A stretch of DNA of 25,380 bases from Acidisphaera sp035272265 (GTDB taxonomy: Bacteria; Pseudomonadota; Alphaproteobacteria; Acetobacterales; Acetobacteraceae), in assembly GCA_035272265.1 (NCBI GenBank), contig DATEQV010000108.1, forward strand, positions 1 to 25,380, written 5' to 3'. Shown in pieces: positions 14,549 through 21,870 of this stretch. Under the pieces are notes generated by a model. It ran no database searches, was not told where the DNA came from, and saw only the letters and a list, made by a program, of their open reading frames with translations. Position numbers and translations under genes: made by a program. Within the stretch, counting starts at the first letter, position 1. Each line of letters begins with the position of its first letter.

Positions 14549-14971
14549 ATGGCGACCGAGCGCACCTTGTCGATCCTCAAGCCGGACGCCACGCGCCGGA
14601 ACCTCACGGGCAAGATCAACGCCAAGCTGGAGGAAGCCGGCCTGCGCATCGTGGCGCAGAAGCGCCTGCACCTGTCCGAGGCGCAGGCCGAGGCGTTCTA
14701 CGCCGTGCACCGCGAACGGCCGTTCTTCCGCGACCTCGTGACCTTCATGGTCTCCGGTCCGGTGGTCGTGCAGGTGCTGGAGGGCGACAATTCGGTCGCC
14801 CGCAACCGCGAGGTGATGGGTGCGACCGACCCCAGGAAGGCCGATCCGGGCACCATCAGACGCGAGTTCGCGGAGAGCATCGAGGCCAATTCGGTGCACG
14901 GCAGCGACAGCGCCGAGAATGCGGCGGGCGAGATCGCCTTCTTTTTCGCCGGAATCGACATCACCGGCTAA
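14549..14971 (+). CDS. ndk: Nucleoside diphosphate kinase
   Basis: Ndk equilibrates nucleoside di- and triphosphates through a phosphohistidine intermediate. The 140-residue length is standard. ERTLSILKPDA opens the protein with the conserved Lys11. The signature NSVHGSDS places the catalytic histidine at residue 117. GATDPRKADPGTIR (~91-104) is the nucleotide-binding region. The start is ATG 14549, with a weak purine-rich site (AGGCGG) upstream. It is divergent from the ABC-F gene and 35 bases before the DoxX gene, which may or may not share its transcript. Confidence 0.97.
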   Translation: MATERTLSILKPDATRRNLTGKINAKLEEAGLRIVAQKRLHLSEAQAEAFYAVHRERPFFRDLVTFMVSGPVVVQVLEGDNSVARNREVMGATDPRKADPGTIRREFAESIEANSVHGSDSAENAAGEIAFFFAGIDITG

Positions 14972-15006
14972 GCTCGCCGCCCCGGACGAGACGCGGGGGG
15001 AGCGAC

Positions 15007-15399
15007 ATGCAGGACATTCTGGCCCTGGCGGGCCGCGCAGGATTGGCGGCGTTGTTCATCTGGGCCGGCTTCGGCAAGCTCATGGACCCGACCGGCACGA
15101 TGCAGCTGATTGCCAGCATGAATGTCCCGCTGCCGATACCCGTCAGCGTGATCTACTACGTCGCGGTAGTGATCGAACTCGGCGGCGGGATCGCGCTGCT
15201 GCTGGGGATTCCGGCCCAGTCCATCGCGGTGATCCTCGCCGCATGGAGTATCGCGACCGGCATCGCGGTGCATCTGCCGATGGGCGACCGGGTGAACATG
15301 ATCAACTTCTACAAGAACCTCTCCATCGCCGGCGGCCTGCTGTACGTGACCGCCTTCGGCCCGGGCGCGCTGGCCATCGGAGCCGGGCGTCGAATCTAG
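15007..15399 (+). CDS. DoxX family membrane protein
   Basis: This 130-residue protein has four hydrophobic helices (about 5-20, 46-65, 70-92 and 105-124). It shows the DoxX-family start LAGRAGLAALFIWAGFGKL, a central VVIELGGGIALLLG and a C-terminal FYKNLSIAGGLL. DoxX proteins are small inner-membrane proteins; some act in redox or thiol stress complexes, others are uncharacterised. The start is ATG 15007, with a GGGGGAG site six bases before it. The following VOC-fold gene begins six bases after its stop, so the two are probably one unit. Confidence 0.9.
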   Translation: MQDILALAGRAGLAALFIWAGFGKLMDPTGTMQLIASMNVPLPIPVSVIYYVAVVIELGGGIALLLGIPAQSIAVILAAWSIATGIAVHLPMGDRVNMINFYKNLSIAGGLLYVTAFGPGALAIGAGRRI

Positions 15400-15405
15400 C
15401 CGGGG

Positions 15406-16203
15406 TTGGCAACCGCGTCGTTCCGGCTGGCCCATCCCCTCGTCGCCGTTCGCGATCTGCAGGCGGCGGCGGATCGCTACGCGCGGATCGGCTTCGCCGT
15501 CGGGTCCGAGCAGCGCGCCGTCGCCGGGCTGGTGCAGCGGACGGTTCGGCTTGCCGACAACGCCATCGTTCTGACGGCCCTCGAGGACACAGCCGAGCCG
15601 CGCCGTCGCGATCGTCTGCACCGGATCGTCGCCGAGCTTCTGGCGGTGCGCGAAGGCGCCGCGCTGGTGGCGCTGCACGGCACCGCCGACGGCATCGCCA
15701 GACTGCGCGAGCGCGAGGTCGAGGTGGTGCGCCGCGTGCTGCCCGACGCGGCGCATCCCGGATTGGGCTTCGTCCTCGCCGATCCGGCGCAGCCGACGGA
15801 CGCGGCCGCCGCACACCCCAACAGCGCTCGTCGCGTGCTGCGCGTCACCTACGCTGCCGCGGACCCGGACGAGGTCCGGCCACGCTTCCGCGCCATCTGG
15901 GGCCGCACCACCGCGCACCCCGGCGGCTTCGAGGTGCAGACCGCGTCCGGCACGCTGCGTGTCCTGTCGAACGAAGCCGCCGCCAGCCAGTTTCTGACCG
16001 CCGACATGCCGGAGGGCTGGACCGCGTCCCCCGGCGTGATCGCGATCACGGTGATGGCGGATCACCCGCACCAGTTGGTGAGCGGCCTGTACCGCGAACG
16101 CGTGCCCCACAGCGTCTATGCGCGGCGCGTGCGCATCGACGCATCGTTCGCCGGCAACGTTGCCCTGGAGTTTGTCTATCCTGCGCTGATGCCGGGGTTC
16201 TGA
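15406..16203 (+). CDS. VOC/glyoxalase-like fold protein
   Basis: This 265-residue protein looks like a two-module vicinal-oxygen-chelate protein of the Glyoxalase_3-like type. The N-terminal LAHPLVAVRDLQAAADRYAR is the typical first beta-alpha unit, with a candidate metal-ligand histidine (residue 10). A second module begins near residue 140 (RVLRVTYAAADPDEVRPRF) with candidate partners TTAHPGGFEV. The substrate is unknown. The start is TTG 15406, six bases after the doxX stop; it lacks a strong Shine-Dalgarno, so translation may depend on coupling to doxX. It converges with the SDR gene, with 22 bases between them. Confidence 0.78.
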   Translation: MATASFRLAHPLVAVRDLQAAADRYARIGFAVGSEQRAVAGLVQRTVRLADNAIVLTALEDTAEPRRRDRLHRIVAELLAVREGAALVALHGTADGIARLREREVEVVRRVLPDAAHPGLGFVLADPAQPTDAAAAHPNSARRVLRVTYAAADPDEVRPRFRAIWGRTTAHPGGFEVQTASGTLRVLSNEAAASQFLTADMPEGWTASPGVIAITVMADHPHQLVSGLYRERVPHSVYARRVRIDASFAGNVALEFVYPALMPGF

Positions 16204-16225
16204 CGCGGGCGCATCCCGAGTTCAG

Positions 16226-16972
16226 TCAGTACGTCGCCCGTCCGCCGGAGACGTCGAACACCGCGCCGGTGCTGAACGAGCACTCCTCGCTCGCCAGCCA
16301 GCAGACCAGGGCGGCGACCTCGGCGATCTCGCCGAACCGGCCGATCGGGATTTTCGACAGCATGTAGTCGATATGCGTCTGCGTCATCTGGTCGAAGATC
16401 GCGGTGTGCACCGCCGCGGGGGTGACGCAGTTCACCCGGATCTCCGTCTTCGCCAGCTCCTTGCCGAGCGACTTCGTCAGCCCGATCACGCCCGCCTTCG
16501 ATGCGCTGTACGCCGACGCGTTCGGGTTGCCTTCCTTGCCGGCGATGGACGCGATGTTGACGATGCGCCCGTAGCCGTTGCGCTGCATGTGCGCGACGGC
16601 GGCGCGGTTGCAGTAGAAGACGCCGTTGAGGTTGACGTCGATGGTGCGCCGCCACTCCGCGACCGGATAGTCGGCGACGGTCGCGTTCGGCCCGGTGATG
16701 CCGGCGGAGGCGACCAGGATGTCGAGCTTGCCCAGCGCCGCGACGGTGGCGTGCATCGCCGCCTGCACCTGATCGGCGTCGGCGACATCCAGCGCCGCGG
16801 CATGCGCCGCCCCCACCGCCTGCTGTGCCGCCGCCACCGCGTTGTACCTCAGGTCCCACACGCTCACGCGCGCGCCCTCGGCGGCCAGACGTTGCGCGAT
16901 GTCGCGGCCGATGCCCGACGCGCCGCCGGTCACGATCGCCGCGCGGTCCTTGAAGCGGTTGTCGAAGCGCAT
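16226..16972 (-). CDS. SDR dehydrogenase, probable 2-keto-3-deoxy-L-rhamnonate dehydrogenase
   Basis: This 248-residue classical short-chain dehydrogenase has the cofactor motif TGGASGIG (15-22), Asp40 at the end of strand 2 (favouring NAD over NADP), and the tetrad Asn114, Ser142, Tyr155 and Lys159 (AYSASKAG). It is the last gene of the transporter/rhmD/SDR operon, with ATG 14 bases after the rhmD stop and an AGGGG site upstream. In the non-phosphorylative L-rhamnose route of some alphaproteobacteria, an SDR oxidises 2-keto-3-deoxy-L-rhamnonate at C4 before hydrolysis to pyruvate and L-lactate. That role is inferred from context. A 2-keto-3-deoxy-fuconate or other sugar-acid substrate remains possible. 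The SDR family call itself is secure. Confidence 0.92.
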   Translation of the reverse strand: MRFDNRFKDRAAIVTGGASGIGRDIAQRLAAEGARVSVWDLRYNAVAAAQQAVGAAHAAALDVADADQVQAAMHATVAALGKLDILVASAGITGPNATVADYPVAEWRRTIDVNLNGVFYCNRAAVAHMQRNGYGRIVNIASIAGKEGNPNASAYSASKAGVIGLTKSLGKELAKTEIRVNCVTPAAVHTAIFDQMTQTHIDYMLSKIPIGRFGEIAEVAALVCWLASEECSFSTGAVFDVSGGRATY

Positions 16973-16986
16973 GGCTCGGTCCCCTG

Positions 16987-18165
16987 TCAGTGCGTGTACG
17001 GGCGATGCAGCGTGCAGTCCGGATTGAGCCTCACGCCGAAGCCCGGCGTGTCGGGCACCTTCATGCGGCCGTCCTTCGGCACCGGCTCGTCGAGCAGCAG
17101 CGGCGTGAACATCGGCACCACCTCGTCGGCCCCGGGCGCCATCATCAGGAACTCGGCGAACGGGCTGTTATGCCGCGTCACCACGAAATGGTAGCTGTAG
17201 ACGCTCGAGCCGTGCGGCACGACCAGCACGCCGCGCGCATCCGCCAGCGCCGAGATCTTGATCAACTCGGTGATGCCGCCGCACCAGCCGACATCGGGCT
17301 GGATCAGGTCCGCGCACGCCATCTCCAGCAGCATGCGGAAGCCCCAGCGCGTCGTCTCGTGCTCGCCCGTGGTGACCATCATGCCGCGCGGCACGTTCCG
17401 GCGCAGCGCCGCGTAGCCCCAGTAGTCGTCCGGCGGCAGCGCCTCCTCGATCCATTTCAGCCCGTGCTCGGCCGCCGCGTGCGCGAGCCGCGTTGCGTAG
17501 GTGAGATCGAGGCTCATCCAGCAGTCGTACATCAGCCAGAAATCGTCGCCGACCTTGGCGCGCATGTCGGCGAGCAGGGTGAGGTTCTTCTTCAGCCCTT
17601 CCTCGCCTTCGGCGGGGCCGTGGTGCAGCGGCATCTTGCCGCCGATGAAGCCGAGCTGCCTGGCCGCGTCGGGCCGCGCGCCGGTCGCGTAGAAGACCAG
17701 CTCGTCGCGCACGGCGCCGCCGAGCAGGTGGTACACCGGCTCGCTGCGCACCTTCCCCAGCAGGTCCCACAGCGCGAGGTCCACGCCGCTGATGACGTTC
17801 ACCACCAGCCCCTTGCGGCCGTAGTAGAGCGTCGAGAGGTACATCTGGTCCCAGATGCGCTCGATGTCGGTCACCTTCGCGCCTTCCAGGAAACGCGCTA
17901 AGTGCTTCTCCACGATCCACGCGCCCGGCTCGCCGCCGGTGGTGACCGCGAAGCCGACCGTGCCGTCATCGGCCTCCAGCTCGACGACCAGCGAGCCGAG
18001 CACGTTGATGCCGAAGCTCTGCCGGCTGGCGCGATAGGCCGGATACTTCGCCATCGGGGTCGCGATGTGGTCGTCGATCCAGTGGCCGCGCGCCTGGTCG
18101 TGGTAGTCGCCGCCGCCGCCGCGCACGACATGGGCGCGAACGTGGCGGATTGTCGGTGTCGCCAT
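16987..18165 (-). CDS. rhmD: L-rhamnonate dehydratase
   Basis: RhmD (EC 4.2.1.90) dehydrates L-rhamnonate to 2-keto-3-deoxy-L-rhamnonate using Mg2+. This 392-residue protein of the enolase superfamily matches RhmD closely along its length: GHWIDDHIATPM, YRASRQSFGINVLGSLVVE, FAVTTGGEPGAWIVEKHL, GGKMPLHHGPAEGEEG, EALPPDDYWGYA and QPDVGWCGGITELIKI. Metal ligands are Asp214 (MYDCW), Glu240 (WIEEALPP) and Glu268 (TGEHE), with the same 26- and 28-residue spacing as in known RhmD. The catalytic His lies in VVPHGSSVYSYH (~318). The start ATG 18165 has GGGAGG seven bases upstream, overlapping the end of the transporter gene. It is the middle gene of a three-gene operon. Confidence 0.95.
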   Translation of the reverse strand: MATPTIRHVRAHVVRGGGGDYHDQARGHWIDDHIATPMAKYPAYRASRQSFGINVLGSLVVELEADDGTVGFAVTTGGEPGAWIVEKHLARFLEGAKVTDIERIWDQMYLSTLYYGRKGLVVNVISGVDLALWDLLGKVRSEPVYHLLGGAVRDELVFYATGARPDAARQLGFIGGKMPLHHGPAEGEEGLKKNLTLLADMRAKVGDDFWLMYDCWMSLDLTYATRLAHAAAEHGLKWIEEALPPDDYWGYAALRRNVPRGMMVTTGEHETTRWGFRMLLEMACADLIQPDVGWCGGITELIKISALADARGVLVVPHGSSVYSYHFVVTRHNSPFAEFLMMAPGADEVVPMFTPLLLDEPVPKDGRMKVPDTPGFGVRLNPDCTLHRPYTH

Positions 18166-18175
18166 CGCAACCTCC

Positions 18176-19471
18176 CTAGGTCGTGGGCGCGGCGGCGCCG
18201 ATCGCCGGGCGCGCCGGGCGCAGGGCGGCGATCAGCAGCGCGCCGAGCAGCGTCGTCGCCGCCAGCACATACAGTCCCGCCGTGGGCGAGCCGAAGCTCG
18301 CGTCGGCCCAGGCCTTGACGTTGGGTGCGACGAACCCGCCGAGCGCGCCCAATGCGTTGATCAGCGCGATCCCGCCGGCCGCCGCCACGCCGCCGAGGTA
18401 GCGCGTCGGGAACACCCAGAACATCGGCTGCACGGCGATGAAGCCCGCGGCGGCGAAGCACAGCGCGACGAGTGCCACCGCCGGACCGCTGCTCGCCGAC
18501 GCCGCGATGCCGAGGCCAGAAACCGCGAGCGTCAGCGTCGCCAGTACGCGATGGCTCTCGCTGCGGTCGGCCGCGCGCGGCAGCAGGAAGGCGGCGACGA
18601 CCGCGCACACCCACGGGATCGCGGTCACCACGCCGACCTCGAACCCGACCTTGGTGCCGAGCAGTGCGGCGACCTGCGAGGGCAGGAAGAAGATCACGCC
18701 GTACACGCTCATCTGGATCAGGAAATAGATCGCGATGAACTGCAGCACACGCGGGTTGGCGAAGATGGTGCCGAGTGCCGCCGGCCCATGCGCGCGCCGC
18801 GCCTGTTCCTCGCTGGACACCGCCGCGACCAGCGCCTGCTTCTCGTCCGCCGGCAGCCACGCCGCCGTCTGCGGCCGGTCGTCGAGATACCAGTACGCCC
18901 ACACGCCCACGCAGGTCGCAAGCGCACCTTCGACCAGGAACATCCATTGCCAGCCGAGCAGGCCCGCCACACCGTCGAGGTCGAGCAACAGGCCCGACAG
19001 TGGGCCGCCGAAGATGAACGCGAGCGGCGCGCCGAAATAGAACAGGCCCATGATCTGGCCGCGCGCGCGGTTGGGGAACCAGTAGGTCAGGTACAGGATC
19101 ACCCCGGGGAAGAAGCCGGCCTCCGCCACGCCGAGCAGGATGCGCAGCGCGTAGAACGACAGCGGACCCGTGGCGAACATGGTCGCACCTGAAATCAATC
19201 CCCAGGTAACCATGATGCGGCACATCCACAGCCGCGCGCCGATGCGGTGCATGATCAGGTTGCTCGGCACCTCGAGCAGCGCGTAGCTGACGAAGAACAA
19301 CCCGGCGCCGAACGCATAGGCCGCGTTGGACACGCCGGTCGACGCCTGGAACGCCTGCTTGGCGAAGCCGATATTGGCGCGGTCGAGGAAGGCGAGCACG
19401 TACATCAGCAACAGGAACGGCACGAGCCGTCCGCGCACCCGCGCGATCGCGTTGTCCAGCGTTCCCGGCAC
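18176..19471 (-). CDS. MFS transporter, probable L-rhamnonate importer (RhmT-like)
   Basis: This 431-residue major facilitator protein of the anion:cation symporter family has 12 predicted helices. Family motifs include FLDRANIGFAK in helix 1, LLEVPSNLIMHRIGARLWM after helix 2, GVAEAGFFPGVILYLTYWFP and RARGQIMGLFYFGAPLA. E. coli RhmT, the likely L-rhamnonate transporter beside rhmD, belongs to the same family, so L-rhamnonate uptake is a strong contextual inference. The start is GTG 19471: AAGGGAGG (19484-19477) sits five bases upstream. An in-frame GTG at 19534 would add 21 charged residues and has no such site. The stop is ten bases before the rhmD ATG. It is the first gene of the operon. 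Confidence 0.9.
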   Translation of the reverse strand: MPGTLDNAIARVRGRLVPFLLLMYVLAFLDRANIGFAKQAFQASTGVSNAAYAFGAGLFFVSYALLEVPSNLIMHRIGARLWMCRIMVTWGLISGATMFATGPLSFYALRILLGVAEAGFFPGVILYLTYWFPNRARGQIMGLFYFGAPLAFIFGGPLSGLLLDLDGVAGLLGWQWMFLVEGALATCVGVWAYWYLDDRPQTAAWLPADEKQALVAAVSSEEQARRAHGPAALGTIFANPRVLQFIAIYFLIQMSVYGVIFFLPSQVAALLGTKVGFEVGVVTAIPWVCAVVAAFLLPRAADRSESHRVLATLTLAVSGLGIAASASSGPAVALVALCFAAAGFIAVQPMFWVFPTRYLGGVAAAGGIALINALGALGGFVAPNVKAWADASFGSPTAGLYVLAATTLLGALLIAALRPARPAIGAAAPTT

Positions 19472-19476
19472 GTCCG

Positions 19477-19484
19477 CCTCCCTT
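19477..19484 (-). promoter_or_regulatory. Strong ribosome-binding site fixing the transporter start
   Basis: AAGGGAGG on the minus strand is a near-perfect Shine-Dalgarno, placed five bases before GTG 19471. It supports that GTG over the longer frame beginning at 19534. Confidence 0.8.
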
Positions 19485-19485
19485 C

Positions 19486-19502
19486 GCCTGCTTTGCGCAG
19501 GC
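19486..19502. repeat. Inverted repeat in the leader of the rhamnonate operon
   Basis: GCCTGC (19486-19491) and GCAGGC (19497-19502) form a perfect 6-bp inverted repeat with a 5-base spacer, one base upstream of the AAGGGAGG ribosome-binding site. It could be an operator for a local regulator or an RNA hairpin that affects translation. The sequence alone does not decide. Confidence 0.5.
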
Positions 19503-19645
19503 TTGTCCGATGGCGCGGAACGACGCCGCGCCACGTGGCCGGAACGAGGCCCCGGCCGTGCGATGTTGTCAACCGGCGAGGATGGCAGGCGGGGATGCGT
19601 GCAAGCAGTGCGGCGCGGGACGGCACGCCGCTGCTTGATGCGCCG

Positions 19646-21733
19646 TCAGCGTTCGGGCACGCCCGCGAGGAGCAGGCCTTCCGCGTAGTGTTCGGTGTCG
19701 GCTTCGTGCACGAACGGCGACGTGTCGCGGAACGTCTGCACGGTGAACCGCGGGTTGATCGCGAACAGCCGGTCGCGCACCAGTGCCGCCTCGGCATGGA
19801 TGCCCATGTGCCCGAGCGCCGCGAGGTACGGCCGCTGCCCGGAGGCGAAGGCGTGGCCCATCTGGCTGAGCCTGCGTCCGGCTTCCACCGCCGGCCAGTG
19901 GTCGCGCCGCAGCAGCGGGATCAACACGGAGAGCATGTCGTAGCCGAAGGCGTACGGGTCGAGCGGCGACAGCTGCTTGTATCGCTCGAAACGGTGCTCT
20001 GCCTCGTCGAGGTTGCCGAGATAGGCGTGCGCGAGGCCCGACAGGACCCAGGCCATCGTCAGGTTCGGGTTCTGCGACAGCGCGCGGTCGTGCCGCACGA
20101 GAGCATCGGCCGGCCGACGATGCAGGTACGCGGTCACGTGGCCCGCGATCGTCAGGATGCGGGCGTCGCGCGCGTCCAGGCTCAGCGCGCGTTCGGCCAG
20201 TTCGCCGGCCCGCTGCCGCGCGGCGGCGAGGTCGGTGTGCCATCCCTGGCCGACCAGGATGATGTGCCACCACGCATACCACGCAAACGGCGCGGCGTAG
20301 TCGGGTTCGGCCTTCATTGCCTCGGCCAGGTACTGACCTGCCTGCAGGAAGGAGTCGCGCTGCAGCCGGTGCACCAGCGGCAACGCCCGCAGCATCAGCT
20401 CGTACGCCGACGGATTCGCCGGCGGCGCGGCGGCTACCCGCCGCGCCTCGATGGCGAGGATCTCCGGCTCGATCTGCGCGGCCACCTGGGCCGCGATCTC
20501 GTCCTGCACCCCCAGCAGATCGTCGGACTCGCGGTCGAACCGCCGCGCCCAGGCGACCTGGTTGCCGGCGCTCAAATCCAGCAGGCGCAACGTGACGCGT
20601 ACGCGGTCGCCGACATGCTGCACGCTGCCGTCGAGCAGATAGTCGATGACGAACGTCTCGCGGATCGCCGTCTCGTCGCGCGTGCTCTCGGCGAAGTGCG
20701 CGAGCGAATGGCTGGAGATGACGTGCAGTCCGCGGCTGCGCGTCAGCGCCGTCGTGATCTCGCTGGCAAGCCCGAGTGCCAAGTGATTCTCGCCATGGTT
20801 GGCGCTCACCGTCTGGGGCGGCAGCACGCCGATCCGCGGCCCGCGGCCGGCGCTGCGCGACGCCGGCGGCGCTTCGAGGCCGGGCGGCGGGGCGGCCAGG
20901 GCGGCAGGCAGCGCTGCGGGCGGCTCGATCATCGGCCCCGATGGGCGGCGGGGTGCCGGGCGGCTGGCCGGCCCGCGTATCTCGGCGAGCAGCCTTTGCG
21001 TCTCGACCGAAGGTGCTGCGTCCAGCAGGTCGGCCAGCACGGCGCGGCAGCGCTCGTAGGCCTGGATCGCCATGCCGCGTTCGCCGCGCGCCGCGTGCGC
21101 GCGCATCAGCGCCCGCCACGCTCCCTCGTGCGACCGGTCGATCGCCAGCACGCGCTGCGCGGCCGGGATGGCCGTCGCCGGCTCGCGCTGCTCCTCGAGC
21201 AGCTGCTCGGCGAGGCGGCGGGCGCGGTCGCGCAGCCGTTCGCGCTCGGTGGTCAGCCAGGCGTCGAAATTCGGGTCGACCCCGTCGAGGTCCTCGAGCA
21301 GGTCGCCGTCCAGCAGCGACAACGACGCGGGCTGCGCGGTGGTCGCGCGCATGATCTCCTGCACGTCCGCCCAGAAGGCGCCGGATCGCAGCGACAGGTG
21401 GTCGCGGCTGACGCTCAGCACCTCGCCCGCCGGCGCCAGGGTCTCCAGCAGGCGGTGGATCTCCTGGCGCAGCGAGGCGCGGGCCTGCTCCTCCGGCCGG
21501 CGGCTCCACAGCAGTTCGGCGAGCTTGCCGCGCAGCGCCGCGCGCGGCGAGGTGAGGGCCAGCACGGCCAGCAGCGCACGGGTCTTGCGGCCCGCCGGCA
21601 GCACGCTCTCGCCGCTCGCGGTGGTGGCGTCCATCTGGCCGATCAGGCGCAGGCGGAGAACCGTCGAGTCAGCCGGCTCCGGCGGGCCAAGCCTGCCCTG
21701 CCGGCGTTCCTGCTCAGCTACCGTTTCCAACAT
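19646..21733 (-). CDS. BTAD/winged-helix regulator with FlgO-like and TPR domains
   Basis: This 695-residue protein has four regions. Residues ~25-110 resemble an OmpR/SARP winged helix (LRLIGQMDATT, KTRALLAVLALTSPRAALRGKLAELLW, SLRQEIHRLLE). Residues ~118-265 are a bacterial transcriptional activator domain (BTAD) with helical repeats (PNFDAWLTTERERLRDRARRL and GMAIQAYERC). After a Pro/Ala-rich linker, ~302-420 is an alpha/beta FlgO/TolB-N-like domain (IGVLPPQTVSAN, GLASEITTALTRSRGLHVIS, DYLLDGSVQHVGDRVRVTLR). The rest (~430-680) is TPR-like. Such proteins are one-component regulators; the inducer is unknown. There is no receiver domain or Walker motif. ATG 21733 is the start, with a weak Shine-Dalgarno. 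It lies 174 bases upstream of the rhamnonate operon on the same strand, so it may control it, but its target is unproven. Confidence 0.87.
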   Translation of the reverse strand: MLETVAEQERRQGRLGPPEPADSTVLRLRLIGQMDATTASGESVLPAGRKTRALLAVLALTSPRAALRGKLAELLWSRRPEEQARASLRQEIHRLLETLAPAGEVLSVSRDHLSLRSGAFWADVQEIMRATTAQPASLSLLDGDLLEDLDGVDPNFDAWLTTERERLRDRARRLAEQLLEEQREPATAIPAAQRVLAIDRSHEGAWRALMRAHAARGERGMAIQAYERCRAVLADLLDAAPSVETQRLLAEIRGPASRPAPRRPSGPMIEPPAALPAALAAPPPGLEAPPASRSAGRGPRIGVLPPQTVSANHGENHLALGLASEITTALTRSRGLHVISSHSLAHFAESTRDETAIRETFVIDYLLDGSVQHVGDRVRVTLRLLDLSAGNQVAWARRFDRESDDLLGVQDEIAAQVAAQIEPEILAIEARRVAAAPPANPSAYELMLRALPLVHRLQRDSFLQAGQYLAEAMKAEPDYAAPFAWYAWWHIILVGQGWHTDLAAARQRAGELAERALSLDARDARILTIAGHVTAYLHRRPADALVRHDRALSQNPNLTMAWVLSGLAHAYLGNLDEAEHRFERYKQLSPLDPYAFGYDMLSVLIPLLRRDHWPAVEAGRRLSQMGHAFASGQRPYLAALGHMGIHAEAALVRDRLFAINPRFTVQTFRDTSPFVHEADTEHYAEGLLLAGVPER

Positions 21734-21790
21734 CGGGCTTTCTGCGCCGCCGCCCCGTGTGTCCGATCAGAGGCGAGAGAACCACCGTAG

Positions 21791-21870
21791 ATCGGTATAA
21801 TCAAGCGCAACCTGTTGCTACTAAACGATTTGTGCAAAAAAGCGAGAAATGTCTTTATTCGAGGAATTAT
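21791..21870. other. AT-rich patch across the gshA 3' end
   Basis: By my count 29 of these 80 bases are G or C (36%), in an otherwise very GC-rich window. The patch covers the last ~17 codons and stop of gshA and part of the gap before the BTAD regulator gene. It contains an A6 run at 21836-21841 and a TATAAT on the plus strand (21796-21801) with no plus-strand gene to serve. On the minus strand TATACC-like sequence could contribute to a promoter for the regulator, but no matching -35 is evident at normal spacing. Confidence 0.7.

Noticed and set aside
19544..19572. A perfect TTGACA (minus strand, 19572-19567) upstream of the rhamnonate operon
   Set aside because: No acceptable -10 box is present at 16-18 bases downstream (the region reads CCTCGT), so I do not call a promoter, although the position would suit one.
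21796..21801. A perfect TATAAT on the plus strand
   Set aside because: There is no plus-strand gene for about 2 kb downstream and no -35 box at normal spacing; it is probably a product of the local AT-rich composition.
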